DNA of 48,630 nt from an uncultured bacterium (GTDB lineage: Bacteria; Bacillota; Clostridia; Lachnospirales; Lachnospiraceae): the NCBI GenBank assembly GCA_947643145.1, contig CANRVD010000013.1, positions 1 through 48,630 of the forward strand, read 5' to 3'. Below are positions 7,462 to 16,848 of the stretch, piece by piece (the stretch's first letter is position 1; the number at the start of each line of letters is the position of its first letter). A program made the position numbers and the translations under genes. The notes beneath the pieces are model-generated. The model searched no databases. It was not told the origin of the DNA and was given only the letters and a program-made list of their open reading frames with translations.

Positions 7462-9858
7462 ATGCATACCATTCGCATATCCGTGCGAAATCTTGTAGAA
7501 TTTATTATGCAGTCTGGAGACTTATCCGTATCGCAAAGCGGACTGAAAGACCCGGATGCCATGCAGGAGGGAGCACGTATTCATAAAAAACTTCAAAAAC
7601 GCATGGGAAGCGGTTACCGCCCGGAGGTCAGCCTCTCCGAAGAGATTCCTGTATCCTATGATGACATTGATTTTGCCATTGTGTTAGAAGGTCGCGCAGA
7701 CGGTATCTTCACTGACGAAACAGGTGAAGTCATAGATGAAATCAAAGGGGTATACCGTGATATACACAGCATGGAAAATGCTGTGCCGGTTCACCACGCA
7801 CAGGCACTTTGCTATGCCTATATTTATGCCTTGCAGAACAACCTGTCTGGAATGGGAATCCGTATGACCTACTGTCATATTCCAACCGAAGAAGTGCGCT
7901 ATTTTACAGAATATCTCTCCTTCGAAGAAATGGAACAACAGTTTCTTGCTATTTTACAGGAATATGCCAAATGGGCTGCCTGGCAGATTAGATGGCAGGA
8001 AATTAGAACAGCTTCTCTCAAAGAGTTGGAATTTCCTTTCCCATACCGTGACGGACAGGCCAGTCTGGTAAAGGGTGTGTACCAAAGCATCCTTCGGAAA
8101 AAGCGTCTTTATATCGAAGCTCCTACCGGCGTTGGGAAAACTATTTCTGCAATTTTCCCAACCGTCAAATCCATTGGAGAAGGCATTACGGAAAAAGCTT
8201 TTTATCTGACGGCCAAAACCATTACCCGGACAGTTGCCGAAAATACCTTTCTTCTGCTGGAACAACATGGTTCCAGACTAAAATGTATCACCCTGACCGC
8301 CAAAGAAAAAATATGCATTCAGGAAAAGGCTGCCTGCAATCCAAATACCTGTGAGCGGGCAAAAGGCCATTTTGACCGGATAAATGATGCTGTTTATGAT
8401 ATACTGACACAGGAAACAATTATCAGCCGTGAAACCATACTGCAATATGCCGCAAAACATAAGGTCTGCCCATTTGAGATGTCTTTAGATATTTCCAGCT
8501 GGTGCGATGCTATTATCTGTGACTACAACTACGCTTTTGACCCCACAGCCTCCTTAAAACGCTTTTTTTCACTGGAAAAGGAGCAGAATTTTGTTTTTCT
8601 GGTAGATGAAGCACATAATCTGGTAGAACGTGCCAGGGAAATGTACTCTGCACATATTATAAAAGAAGATTTCCTCGCAATAAAAAAGCTGACAAAAACA
8701 AAGTCCCGCAAAGTCACGAACGCCCTGGAAGCCTGCAACCGTGCTCTGCTCGAAAAGAAAAGAGAATGCACTTCCCTGCAGAAATACGACAGTATAGAAA
8801 TTGAAGGGTTTATTCTGCGCCTTATGCGCTTTTGTACCGTTACAGAAGAATTTCTGCAGGAAGAGGAACACAATCCAACCGGACATGCCACCCCTATGCT
8901 TCTGGCGGAACGTGAGCAGCTTTTAAATTTCTACTTTGAAGCCAGAACATTTTCAAATATATATGAGCTGTTAGATGAACATTACATTATATATGGAGAC
9001 TACTCATACAACGGGGATTTCCGCCTGCACCTGCAATGTATGGAACCTTCTGTCAATTTGGACAGCTATTTGAAAAAAGGCCGCAGCAGCGTCTTCTTCT
9101 CTGCCACCCTGCTCCCAATCCACTATTACAGGGAACAGCTCGCCGGAAGAGAAGATGATTATGCCATTTATGCACCTTCTCCATTCTCGCCTTCAAAGCG
9201 GCTGCTAATGATAGGAAAGGATGTATCCACCAAATATACCCGACGCGGTCCTGCCATGTATGAAAAAATAGCAAAATATATTTTAACCTTTGCAGATGGG
9301 CGTATTGGAAATTATATGGTCTTCTTTCCTTCCTACCGCATGATGGAAGATGTAAGACAATATCTGCAGCAGGCAGAAAATATCATTCTGTACGCACAGA
9401 CAGCCTCTATGTCAGAAGAAGAACGAGAAGACTTTCTGGCACATTTTGAAAATGCACCAACGCAGACCAATATCGGACTTTGCGTTATGGGTGGAATTTT
9501 CAGTGAAGGAATTGATTTGACAGATAACCGCCTGATTGGCGCAGTCATTGTAGGCACCGGGCTTCCTATGGTCTGTACGGAAAAAGAGCTTTTTAAGGAA
9601 TATTTTGACAGGAAAAAGAACAGCGGATATTGCTACTCCTACCAGTATCCCGGAATGAATAAAGTACTACAGGCAGCTGGCAGGGTAATACGTACAACAG
9701 AAGATGTTGGGAGTATTCTGCTTTTAGATGACCGTTTTCTGCAAAGCAGTTATCAGGCGCTTTTCCCCCGCGAATGGTTTCCATATGACGTTGTAACATT
9801 GGAATCCATGTCGAAATACCTGTCCCATTTTTGGAAACAATGGGATTTCACAGAATGA
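7462..9858 (+). CDS. Cas4/RecB-like nuclease fused to DinG/XPD-type helicase
   Basis: 798 residues. The N-terminal 185 residues carry a PD-(D/E)xK nuclease core: GRAD (77-80), DEIK (92-95) and the QALCYAY helix (114-120), as in Cas4/RecB nucleases but without the Cas4 C-terminal cysteines. The rest is an Fe-S superfamily-2 helicase: Walker A APTGVGKT (220-227), four cluster cysteines C285, C292, C297 and C336, DEAH (382-385), then motif V SEGIDLTD and motif VI QAAGRVIRT. XPD/DinG enzymes unwind 5' to 3'. Co-transcription with dinB under LexA points to a DNA repair role, such as clearing flaps or D-loops. AAAGG lies seven bases before ATG 7462. It is a known but little-studied architecture. 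Confidence 0.9.
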   Translation: MHTIRISVRNLVEFIMQSGDLSVSQSGLKDPDAMQEGARIHKKLQKRMGSGYRPEVSLSEEIPVSYDDIDFAIVLEGRADGIFTDETGEVIDEIKGVYRDIHSMENAVPVHHAQALCYAYIYALQNNLSGMGIRMTYCHIPTEEVRYFTEYLSFEEMEQQFLAILQEYAKWAAWQIRWQEIRTASLKELEFPFPYRDGQASLVKGVYQSILRKKRLYIEAPTGVGKTISAIFPTVKSIGEGITEKAFYLTAKTITRTVAENTFLLLEQHGSRLKCITLTAKEKICIQEKAACNPNTCERAKGHFDRINDAVYDILTQETIISRETILQYAAKHKVCPFEMSLDISSWCDAIICDYNYAFDPTASLKRFFSLEKEQNFVFLVDEAHNLVERAREMYSAHIIKEDFLAIKKLTKTKSRKVTNALEACNRALLEKKRECTSLQKYDSIEIEGFILRLMRFCTVTEEFLQEEEHNPTGHATPMLLAEREQLLNFYFEARTFSNIYELLDEHYIIYGDYSYNGDFRLHLQCMEPSVNLDSYLKKGRSSVFFSATLLPIHYYREQLAGREDDYAIYAPSPFSPSKRLLMIGKDVSTKYTRRGPAMYEKIAKYILTFADGRIGNYMVFFPSYRMMEDVRQYLQQAENIILYAQTASMSEEEREDFLAHFENAPTQTNIGLCVMGGIFSEGIDLTDNRLIGAVIVGTGLPMVCTEKELFKEYFDRKKNSGYCYSYQYPGMNKVLQAAGRVIRTTEDVGSILLLDDRFLQSSYQALFPREWFPYDVVTLESMSKYLSHFWKQWDFTE

Positions 9859-9874
9859 AAGGATTGAAATCAAA

Positions 9875-10555
9875 ATGCTTGGAACAATTTTTAACACATC
9901 AACCATTTTAGTTGGCAGCCTTTGCGGAAGCCTGTTCAAAAAATGCATTAATGACAAATACCAAACCGTACTTTTTGATGCAATGGGACTTGCCGCAGCA
10001 GGCATCGGTATCAATTCAATAACAAATAGTATGCCTGACAGCCAATATCCGGTACTGTTCATCGCCAGCCTTGCAATTGGAAGCCTGATTGGACACATTC
10101 TGGATATTGACAGCAAATTCAACCGTCTGGTTTCCAAAACAGGAGATAACCAGTTGGGACAGGGACTTTCCACTGCTATTCTTCTGTTTTGTATTGGGAC
10201 ATTGTCTATTCTTGGTCCCATCCAAAGTGCAATCCATCATGATAATACCTATCTCTTTACAAATGGGACACTGGATTTAATCACTTCTATGGTACTCGCT
10301 TCTTCCTATGGAATCGGCATTGCCCTTGCCGCACCAATACTCTTTTTGTGGCAGGGAAGTATTTACCTCCTGGCGGGCTATCTGCAAAGCTTCCTCTCTG
10401 CCAGCTTTATGACGGAGCTGTCCCTGATCGGCGGTTTTCTTATCGCCGCTTCCGGTATCAGCATATTAAAAATAAAAGAATTTAAAACCTTAAATATGCT
10501 GCCTGCATTACTTGTACCGGCAGCCTTCTTTGCCATCAAGTTACTGGTCATGTAG
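9875..10555 (+). CDS. DUF554 membrane protein
   Basis: 226-residue polytopic membrane protein of the DUF554 (YdfK-like) family, recognised by the N-terminal GTIFNTSTILVGSLCGSLF, the ILLFCIGTLSILGPIQSA segment near residue 95-110, and the seven or so hydrophobic stretches. The function of the family is unknown; transport has been suggested. It starts 16 bases after the helicase stop with AAAGGATTG upstream, so it may be in the same SOS operon, or just read through. Nothing else suggests a repair role. Confidence 0.88.
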   Translation: MLGTIFNTSTILVGSLCGSLFKKCINDKYQTVLFDAMGLAAAGIGINSITNSMPDSQYPVLFIASLAIGSLIGHILDIDSKFNRLVSKTGDNQLGQGLSTAILLFCIGTLSILGPIQSAIHHDNTYLFTNGTLDLITSMVLASSYGIGIALAAPILFLWQGSIYLLAGYLQSFLSASFMTELSLIGGFLIAASGISILKIKEFKTLNMLPALLVPAAFFAIKLLVM

Positions 10556-10606
10556 TGAACAGTAACCGTAACTGACTCATTGCATTTAAGAAATTAAATT
10601 TAGGTA

Positions 10607-10635
10607 TTGCTATTTTTAGAAAATAGAGATAAAAT
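10607..10635 (+). promoter_or_regulatory. tRNA-Pro promoter
   Basis: TTGCTA (10607-10612), 17 bases, TAAAAT (10630-10635). The predicted start is about six bases before the mature tRNA. Confidence 0.7.
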
Positions 10636-10647
10636 AATAATGCACTT

Positions 10648-10721
10648 CGGCGTGTGGCTCAGTTTGGTAGAGCGCGTCGTTCGGGACGACGAGGCCGCAG
10701 GTTCGAATCCTGTCACGCCGA
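10648..10721 (+). tRNA. tRNA-Pro (CGG)
   Basis: 74 bases. Acceptor CGGCGTG pairs with CACGCCG, discriminator A; anticodon stem CGTCG/CGACG encloses TTCGGGA, so the anticodon is CGG at 10682-10684 reading CCG; T-arm has GGTTCGAATCC. CCA is not encoded. It ends seven bases before the stop of the convergent cyclase gene. Confidence 0.96.
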
Positions 10722-10727
10722 TTACAT

Positions 10728-12356
10728 TTACAGAATGGAATAATTATTCTTCCCTTTCTCTTTTGTCTTGTACATTGCCTCATCGGCATTTCTAATTATT
10801 GATTTCCGGGTAGTTTCTCCCGCCTTTTCAATCGCTACACCAATGCTGCATGGAACAGGCATCGTCTTATCTGTTTTACTGTTATGAAATCCTTCGTTTA
10901 ACTTTCTTAACAGTTCTTCCATACTCTCTTTCACCTTCTCTTTGTTCTCTGCACCAGAAAAGCAGAACAGGAATTCATCCCCGCCATTCCGGCCTACTCC
11001 CTCACCCATTTGCTTCTTTAATGTATTTGCGACAAAACAAATGACCTCGTCACCCGCCTGATGTCCGTACTTCGTATTATAATCCCTGAAATTATCAATA
11101 TCCACAAAGCCAACAGCAATCTCTCCATTACTTCCGGCTTCTTTTTCTAACAAACGGCCAATATATTTATCAATTGCCTTCTTATTATAAATGCCAGTCA
11201 AAGGGTCCAGTTCTACTTCCTTCTCCAAAGACTTCTGCTTTCTCTGTTCCAGAGTTTCTGCCACTTCTGCATAAGAAAGCAGTTCATCTATCTCTTTTGA
11301 CAAAACTCCAAATTCGTCTTTCCCATTGTTTCCTACACGCAATCCATAATTATGCTCTTTTCTTACTTTCGACAAAGTTTCTACAATACGTCCTAAAGGT
11401 TTTGTCAGCCTGCTTGAAAGATAACTGTTTACTAAAAACAGTGCAATAGAAAGAATAATTAATGCAACTATCAATAATTTACGGAACCGCTCTATTCTTT
11501 CACGGTACAGGCTCAAATCCTCATTAATACTAATTTTCCAGTCCGTATAATCAATATCAGAATAATAGGCAACATACTTCTTACCATCTGCTTCATATGT
11601 AAAAGACCCTGACGGATGTTCCTTCCAGTCGATAGAAGCCCACTGCCTTTTAAACCCATCCTGATTTTCTTTCGTTAACATTTTTCCCTCCTTGGAAATA
11701 CCGGCAGTAATATACTGGCCATTCCCATCCAAAAGGTACATTTTACCGCCAGCTATCTGCGCAGCACTGTCACGATACCTGTTAAAATAAGATACCGGGA
11801 TTTCCTCTACGATATATCCTACCAGCTCTCCATCAAAAAATATTCCTTCATGCGCTGCTACCAGCTTCTGCATTTTTCCATTTACTTCACGCTTGTAGAC
11901 ATACCCCATCCAGAATCCGCCTTTCAGGTACTTTTCATCAAGTCCCCGCAGCTCGCTTAATTCTCCTACGGAATAAGTATCACTTGACGCTACTACGCCA
12001 AATTCCGCATCTACAACAGAAATACTTTCCACTGACGAATTACTCCTTACCCGCTCCTTTAACATCTCTTCCAGGTAAATGTCGTAACCTTCTCCCTCCG
12101 GTTTTTTCTTCCCTATGCTGACTAACACTTCCTCCTGTACGGCATCATACTGACGAATTAATTCCATGTACTCCTTATGTTCCTCACAAAAAGCATTAAT
12201 ATCCAAAATCTGGGTTTTACTAATCGCACCCAGACTTTCCGTCACAACCTCCTCGGTGTTTCTGTCATTCTCATACATCATAATAAGCCCTAATATGTAA
12301 AGGGGCAGCAACGAAAATATCAATAATATGATTAATAATGTATATCTGAATTTCAA
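10728..12356 (-). CDS. Cache-HAMP-GGDEF diguanylate cyclase
   Basis: Membrane-bound enzyme making cyclic di-GMP, 542 residues. Membrane segments at about 5-27 and 294-312 bracket a periplasm-facing Cache-type sensor; a HAMP linker (about 313-365) and short coiled stretch lead to the catalytic domain, with DPLTGIYNKKA, metal ligand D419 in FVDID, and an intact GGDEF (458-462). The RxxD inhibitory site expected nine residues ahead is absent, so product feedback is probably lost. The start lies at the left of a 307-base gap with the divergent DJ-1 gene. No SD is strong. The ligand of the Cache domain is unknown. A phosphodiesterase of similar build is encoded at 14454-16676. Confidence 0.93.
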   Translation of the reverse strand: MKFRYTLLIILLIFSLLPLYILGLIMMYENDRNTEEVVTESLGAISKTQILDINAFCEEHKEYMELIRQYDAVQEEVLVSIGKKKPEGEGYDIYLEEMLKERVRSNSSVESISVVDAEFGVVASSDTYSVGELSELRGLDEKYLKGGFWMGYVYKREVNGKMQKLVAAHEGIFFDGELVGYIVEEIPVSYFNRYRDSAAQIAGGKMYLLDGNGQYITAGISKEGKMLTKENQDGFKRQWASIDWKEHPSGSFTYEADGKKYVAYYSDIDYTDWKISINEDLSLYRERIERFRKLLIVALIILSIALFLVNSYLSSRLTKPLGRIVETLSKVRKEHNYGLRVGNNGKDEFGVLSKEIDELLSYAEVAETLEQRKQKSLEKEVELDPLTGIYNKKAIDKYIGRLLEKEAGSNGEIAVGFVDIDNFRDYNTKYGHQAGDEVICFVANTLKKQMGEGVGRNGGDEFLFCFSGAENKEKVKESMEELLRKLNEGFHNSKTDKTMPVPCSIGVAIEKAGETTRKSIIRNADEAMYKTKEKGKNNYSIL

Positions 12357-12401
12357 GCTTTCTCCCCCCGTTTCTTTCTAAATAATTACTATTCAAGACT
12401 G

Positions 12402-12460
12402 TTTTAGAAATCAAATAAACTCTTATGTGAAAGAACGACGAAAATATTTGATTTCTAAAA
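12402..12460. repeat. Perfect 16-bp inverted repeat
   Basis: Arms TTTTAGAAATCAAATA (12402-12417) and its exact complement (12445-12460) around a 27-base loop, in the divergent region between the cyclase and the DJ-1 gene. Either a hairpin in the cyclase leader or an operator. Confidence 0.6.
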
Positions 12461-12542
12461 TTAACCATGAATCGTAACAATAATTTTTATAATTATAATA
12501 TAGAATCTTTAAAAGAACAAGATTTTGCGGCAAAATAACTCC

Positions 12543-12571
12543 TTGCACTTTCCTGAAAAGTATACTATACT
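12543..12571 (+). promoter_or_regulatory. DJ-1 gene promoter
   Basis: TTGCAC (12543-12548), 17 bases, TATACT (12566-12571). The leader to the ATG at 12664 is about 85 bases and contains a hairpin at 12593-12629 (AAGGCAGT + AAAAT paired with ATTTT + ACTGCCTT). I recognise no riboswitch in it. Confidence 0.75.
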
Positions 12572-12663
12572 GCTTTTAGCTAAGTTATTGCCAAGGCAGT
12601 AAAATCTCAAGCGAATTTTAACTGCCTTAGTATGTCGTTACAGATAATATAAAGGAGGATATC

Positions 12664-13221
12664 ATGGCTCAGGCACTTATTTTTCTGGCACCTGGATATG
12701 AAGAAATAGAAATGCTTACCGTAGTAGATTTGCTGCGCCGCAGCAATATTGAAATTGATATGGTTTCTATTACAGATTCTTTGGAAGTAACCAGTTCACA
12801 CAATGTAACCATTAAAGCAGACATTCTTTTAAAGGATGCCGACTTTGATACGGCACAAATGATTATTCTGCCGGGCGGTCTTCCAGGCACCACGAACCTT
12901 TTAGCCTGTGAACCCCTTTTGGAAAAGATTAAAGAATATGCTGCACAGAACAAATGGTTATCCGCTATCTGCGCCGCTCCAACTATCTACAATGAGCTGA
13001 AGCTGTATCATGGCTGCAAAGCTACCTGTTTTCCTGAATTTGCAGATAAACTGACTGATGCAGCATATGTAAAACAGCCGGTTGTTGCAGACGGTATCTT
13101 TACCACTTCCCGTGGTGCAGGTACAACGATTGAATTCGCGGCTGCCATCATTGAACGCTTCCTTGATAAGCCGGCTGCAGACGCAATCTTAGAAAAAATT
13201 ATTTATAACGATACTTACTGA
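12664..13221 (+). CDS. DJ-1/PfpI family protein, YajL-like
   Basis: 185-residue cytoplasmic protein of the DJ-1 superfamily. It shows the start LIFLAPGYEEIEMLT with the conserved glutamate, the PGG loop in ILPGGLPGT, the nucleophile elbow AICAAP with the reactive cysteine, and TSRGAGT near the end. These proteins act in redox or carbonyl-stress protection; some have been described as glyoxalases or deglycases, which is disputed. AAGGAGG lies six bases before ATG 12664. It is a single-gene unit with its own strong promoter and a structured leader. Confidence 0.92.
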   Translation: MAQALIFLAPGYEEIEMLTVVDLLRRSNIEIDMVSITDSLEVTSSHNVTIKADILLKDADFDTAQMIILPGGLPGTTNLLACEPLLEKIKEYAAQNKWLSAICAAPTIYNELKLYHGCKATCFPEFADKLTDAAYVKQPVVADGIFTTSRGAGTTIEFAAAIIERFLDKPAADAILEKIIYNDTY

Positions 13222-13254
13222 TATTTATTGAATGGAGTATAGAGTGAATAATTA

Positions 13255-13348
13255 ATCTTTTTCACTCGTCAAGTTTGTGTCTGCGCTGCGACACAAACAT
13301 TGCAAGAACTTTTAGTTCTTTTTATGCAACAAAGGGCAGCGCAGAAAT
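13255..13348. repeat. Intergenic palindromic repeat, copy 1
   Basis: Contains TTTGTGTC/GACACAAA and AAGAACT/AGTTCTT stems and a CAGAAATGAGG end. The reverse complement of its core recurs at 25935-25990, with near-identical ATAAAAAGAACTAAA and GTTCTTGCAATGTTTGTG. Its right end supplies the ribosome site of the next gene. Confidence 0.6.
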
Positions 13349-13358
13349 GAGGTAAATT

Positions 13359-14216
13359 ATGAAAGCAAGAAAAAGAATAACTGCACTGATTTTATCACTG
13401 GCACTTTTGGTAACGCTGATGCCACAGTCTGCGGCCCAGGCTGCTACCAAGACACAGACAGATACCTTATTAGTTGGCGAAGTGGTCAACTATACCATTT
13501 ACATTGGAACCATTAAGTCTGTTTCCTCAAACAAAAAGGCAGTAGCTACTGTAAAGAAGAAAGATGGCAAAGCTGTAGTAACTGCAAAAAAGGCTGGTAA
13601 AGCTGTTATCACAATTAAAACAACCAGAGGCACAAACAAAATTAAGCTGACAATCAAGAAAGCAAGCTTTAGTTGTAACCTCAAATTACTTCCAGAAGGC
13701 TATGTACTGGTTTCTGGAAAAAATAATACATCTATATATGTGGATAGCGCGACGGTTGCATATACCCTGAAAAATCCAGAAGGTGAAATAATCAAACAAG
13801 AGACCTGTACCGTTTCAGACCTCATGCCAAATAAAACTGCTTATGAAAAAGTATATTATAACGATTATAGCTTTACTGTCAGCATAGAAAATTCTTCTGC
13901 CAAAGTGCAAAGCCATAGCAGAAGCCTTTCTTACAAGTATACATCCAGAGTTTCGGCTACAAAGATTACCATAACGGAGGAAGATGCTGCTTCACATAAC
14001 CTTTCCTTCAAGATACAGAATACATACAGTGGTTCAATTAGCGGTTCTGTTGATTTCCTTTTCTATGATGAAAATGGAAATATTATAGACCTTATCTCAA
14101 GGAGCATTTACCTGCAAGGAAAAGCAATAGATTCCTATTCCATTTATACACCTACAGAATATGCATCTTATAAAATGGTGATACGTACTTACAGCAAGCT
14201 ATATAAGAAATCTTAA
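13359..14216 (+). CDS. Secreted protein with N-terminal Ig-like domain
   Basis: 285 residues. A classic signal peptide (residues 1-29, KARKR then a hydrophobic core, cleavage after AQAA) leads to a Lys-rich bacterial Ig-like (BIG2-type) domain at about 35-102, with the SVSSNKKAVATV...GKAVVTAKKAGKAVITI pattern. The remaining 180 residues, rich in Ser, Tyr and Thr, look like a beta-sandwich that I cannot name. No sortase motif or anchor is seen, so it is likely released or held by the Lys-rich region to wall polymers. The start has ATGAGG eight bases upstream. It is followed by a terminator. Confidence 0.82.
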   Translation: MKARKRITALILSLALLVTLMPQSAAQAATKTQTDTLLVGEVVNYTIYIGTIKSVSSNKKAVATVKKKDGKAVVTAKKAGKAVITIKTTRGTNKIKLTIKKASFSCNLKLLPEGYVLVSGKNNTSIYVDSATVAYTLKNPEGEIIKQETCTVSDLMPNKTAYEKVYYNDYSFTVSIENSSAKVQSHSRSLSYKYTSRVSATKITITEEDAASHNLSFKIQNTYSGSISGSVDFLFYDENGNIIDLISRSIYLQGKAIDSYSIYTPTEYASYKMVIRTYSKLYKKS

Positions 14217-14291
14217 GTAACTCTCCTGCTCCGGTCAGGGCATCAAAAACAGTATATAAATTTTGTAATTTATATTTTTAAATCAAACATC

Positions 14292-14335
14292 AAAAAGGAG
14301 CTGCGTACTCATTTCCGTACGTCAGCTCTTTTTTA
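14292..14335 (+). terminator. Intrinsic terminator
   Basis: GGAGCTG, GTAC, loop, GTAC, CAGCTC stem followed by TTTTTT, with AAAAA on the other side, so it can stop both the secreted-protein gene and, on the minus strand, the phosphodiesterase transcript. Confidence 0.85.
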
Positions 14336-14453
14336 ATAGGATGGAATTGTGTTTTCTTTACGATGTTTAGAACAGCTTACACGCTGATTTCAGAAAACAG
14401 TCAGCCTCTTACGTACAAGCCTGCCTTCTGAAATCAACTGCGAATAGTAACTT

Positions 14454-16676
14454 TTATATCACAAACTGCCTTTGGTATTCATCTAACGGAAGCGGTTTGG
14501 AAAAGAAAAATCCCTGAATATCATTACATTTCAAGTTCTGCAAAAAGATTACCTGCTCCTGATGCTCTACGCCTTCTGCTGTAATCTGCATACCCAGACT
14601 TTTAGCCAGTTTAATCGTATAGTACAACAGCTTTTCTCCATTTTCATCACCGATGTGGTCGACAAGGCTTTTGTCCAGCTTTAAGATATCAAAATGCATT
14701 ACATTTAAGGTTGCTAAAGATGAATAACCATTTCCAAAATCATCTAACAGCAGAGGAAAACCTGCTGCATGGAATTCGTCAATTAAGCCCCGTATCTCCA
14801 TATTGTCAATCGTTGCACTCTCCGTAATCTCAAGAGGCACATATTTTGCTTCGATTGCATATTCCGCCAGTATGTTTTTATATTTCTCTACAACATTAGA
14901 ATAATAAAGGCTTGCCCTTGAAATATTTACGGATATCGGAAGAAGCCCCTTTCCGGCATGCTCCCATTCCTTCTGCTGTTCACATACAGCCCGAAAAACA
15001 TATTCATCCAGCCTTGAAATCAACCCGTTTTTCTCAAAGAGAGGAATAAACTTAAAGGGCGGAATCAGGCTTCCATCCGGCTTACGCCAGCGGATTAAGG
15101 CTTCCGCGCCTACAATTTCAGCTTTAACTTTATCTGCACTGTATTTCGGCTGATACCAAACTTCAAATTCACAATTTTCCAAAGCACTCTCGAAACGGTC
15201 TTCTAATTCTTTTCTCTCCATAATCTGCTGAAAATCAACTTCATCATAAAATGCATAATTCGTATCATGCCGCCCTTTGACCAAATGTTTTGCTTCATTG
15301 GCACAGCTATATGCCACTTCCAAAGACTCTGTTCCTTTCATAAAATAAATTCCAAAATAAGGAGACAGCCTTGGAATATTTAATTCCACTGACAACTGGG
15401 CAATCATATCTGTAATTCGGCAAAGCCGCTCTGTTAAAACTTCCTGATTCTCCTCTTCCAGAAAAAGAATGAAATTATCAGCGCTAATCCGCGCCGCCAG
15501 CTCATCCAGCCGTATCGCCTTCCTCAAAATCAGCCACACATTAAGAATCGCTTCATCTCCTTTTTCCACACCACAAGTATTATTTACAATCTTAAACTCA
15601 CTGAAATCTATCGAAATCAGATAGCCTGAAACCCCTTTCTTTTCCTCCAGCTTTAACTCAAAACAGGCATAATTATCACTCTTAGTTAAACTGTCCGTAT
15701 AGGCAAGCTGCAAGAGTTTTATTCTTCCTTTTTGATAAGTATAAATATAGACAAAAGCCGTAACAAGAATGACTACTGCTATTGTTAACAGTAAAATATT
15801 CACATAACGAAGCACCGGAGAAATCCGATTCATCAATACCTGTTTCGGCACGATTGTCAACATATAACATGGCTCATTATTAAAGGAATAATGAATTGGC
15901 ATATAATACACATAATTATCATCATCCAGCTTCAAAACAATACTTCCTGTCTTTCCGCTCTCCATTTCCTTTTGGAGCTCATCTGTACTTTTCTGATTCT
16001 TTGAATCAAGCTCCTCCATATAAGTCAAAATATTACTTTTAATTCGAAGTGTGGAATGTGGTGAACCTGCAATCACTGTACCATCCTTTTCAATAATGTA
16101 GTTGTACCCCTCTCCACCAAAGGAATCTATGTTAATTACTTCCTGAAACTTCTTTGTCTGATACGTTGCAAATAACGCTCCCATAATTTCGTCTGGATTT
16201 GCCCCGTAAACTGGTGTACTGAAAATAGTAATTTTTTCTTCGTCTCCCAGCGTATCATCAACCGGTCCTGTAATATAAAAATTTCCCCGCATCGCCTGCT
16301 TGAAAAACTCCCGAAAACTTAAATTCCTCATATATCCATCAGTCGTATATGCAATTCCATTCTCATAAACAACACCTATTCTTTTGAACTGATATGTTTC
16401 CGTAAATGGTTCTAACATATTTATAACGTCTCTATGCCCTTCCTCCATGACACCTTTTACTTCCTCTGCCATGCCTACTAAGAGATTCTGCTTATCCCGA
16501 ATATCTGCTTCAAAGGCCAGAACATTCTGTGATGCAACATCTTTCAAATTCTCCTGGATTTGCGTCTGCAATTCTCTGCGGATCGCCATTTTACACCATG
16601 TAAAGGCAAAAAGCAAAATGAGTACCGCACCCGCAAGCAATGCAATATGAAACCATTTGAATTTTCTTTTTACCAT
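14454..16676 (-). CDS. Cache-degenerate GGDEF-EAL c-di-GMP phosphodiesterase
   Basis: 740 residues. Membrane segments at about 11-29 and 292-312 enclose a double-Cache sensor. A GGDEF-type domain follows, but its signature is SADNF (398-402), so it cannot make c-di-GMP; it may bind GTP as a regulator. The EAL domain is intact: E525 in EAL, N584, E616, D645/D646 in LDDFGNG, K667 region in ILKLDKS, and E701 in TAEGVE. It therefore probably degrades c-di-GMP. ATG 16676 is preceded by AAGGAGG seven bases away. It stands opposite in function to the cyclase at 10728-12356. Its ligand is unknown. Confidence 0.92.
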   Translation of the reverse strand: MVKRKFKWFHIALLAGAVLILLFAFTWCKMAIRRELQTQIQENLKDVASQNVLAFEADIRDKQNLLVGMAEEVKGVMEEGHRDVINMLEPFTETYQFKRIGVVYENGIAYTTDGYMRNLSFREFFKQAMRGNFYITGPVDDTLGDEEKITIFSTPVYGANPDEIMGALFATYQTKKFQEVINIDSFGGEGYNYIIEKDGTVIAGSPHSTLRIKSNILTYMEELDSKNQKSTDELQKEMESGKTGSIVLKLDDDNYVYYMPIHYSFNNEPCYMLTIVPKQVLMNRISPVLRYVNILLLTIAVVILVTAFVYIYTYQKGRIKLLQLAYTDSLTKSDNYACFELKLEEKKGVSGYLISIDFSEFKIVNNTCGVEKGDEAILNVWLILRKAIRLDELAARISADNFILFLEEENQEVLTERLCRITDMIAQLSVELNIPRLSPYFGIYFMKGTESLEVAYSCANEAKHLVKGRHDTNYAFYDEVDFQQIMERKELEDRFESALENCEFEVWYQPKYSADKVKAEIVGAEALIRWRKPDGSLIPPFKFIPLFEKNGLISRLDEYVFRAVCEQQKEWEHAGKGLLPISVNISRASLYYSNVVEKYKNILAEYAIEAKYVPLEITESATIDNMEIRGLIDEFHAAGFPLLLDDFGNGYSSLATLNVMHFDILKLDKSLVDHIGDENGEKLLYYTIKLAKSLGMQITAEGVEHQEQVIFLQNLKCNDIQGFFFSKPLPLDEYQRQFVI

Positions 16677-16848
16677 AAATTCCTCCTTACCTTAAGGCAC
16701 ACCATACCATGACAATATCATATCCTTTATTGTACCATATTTCTACAAATTTTTGTTGAAAAACTTGTCAAAAATTCTCGAAACTGACACGGGTGTGAAG
16801 CACCTCTTGTAAAAAGCAATTTTCAAACACGCTGTAGTTGTTATAAAG

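Noticed and set aside
7462..9858. Cas4 of a CRISPR system
   Set aside because: The nuclease part lacks the Cas4 C-terminal cysteines, is fused to a helicase, and there are no cas genes or arrays in the window.
14454..16676. Bifunctional cyclase-phosphodiesterase
   Set aside because: The GGDEF motif is SADNF, so cyclase activity is not expected; only the EAL half looks active.
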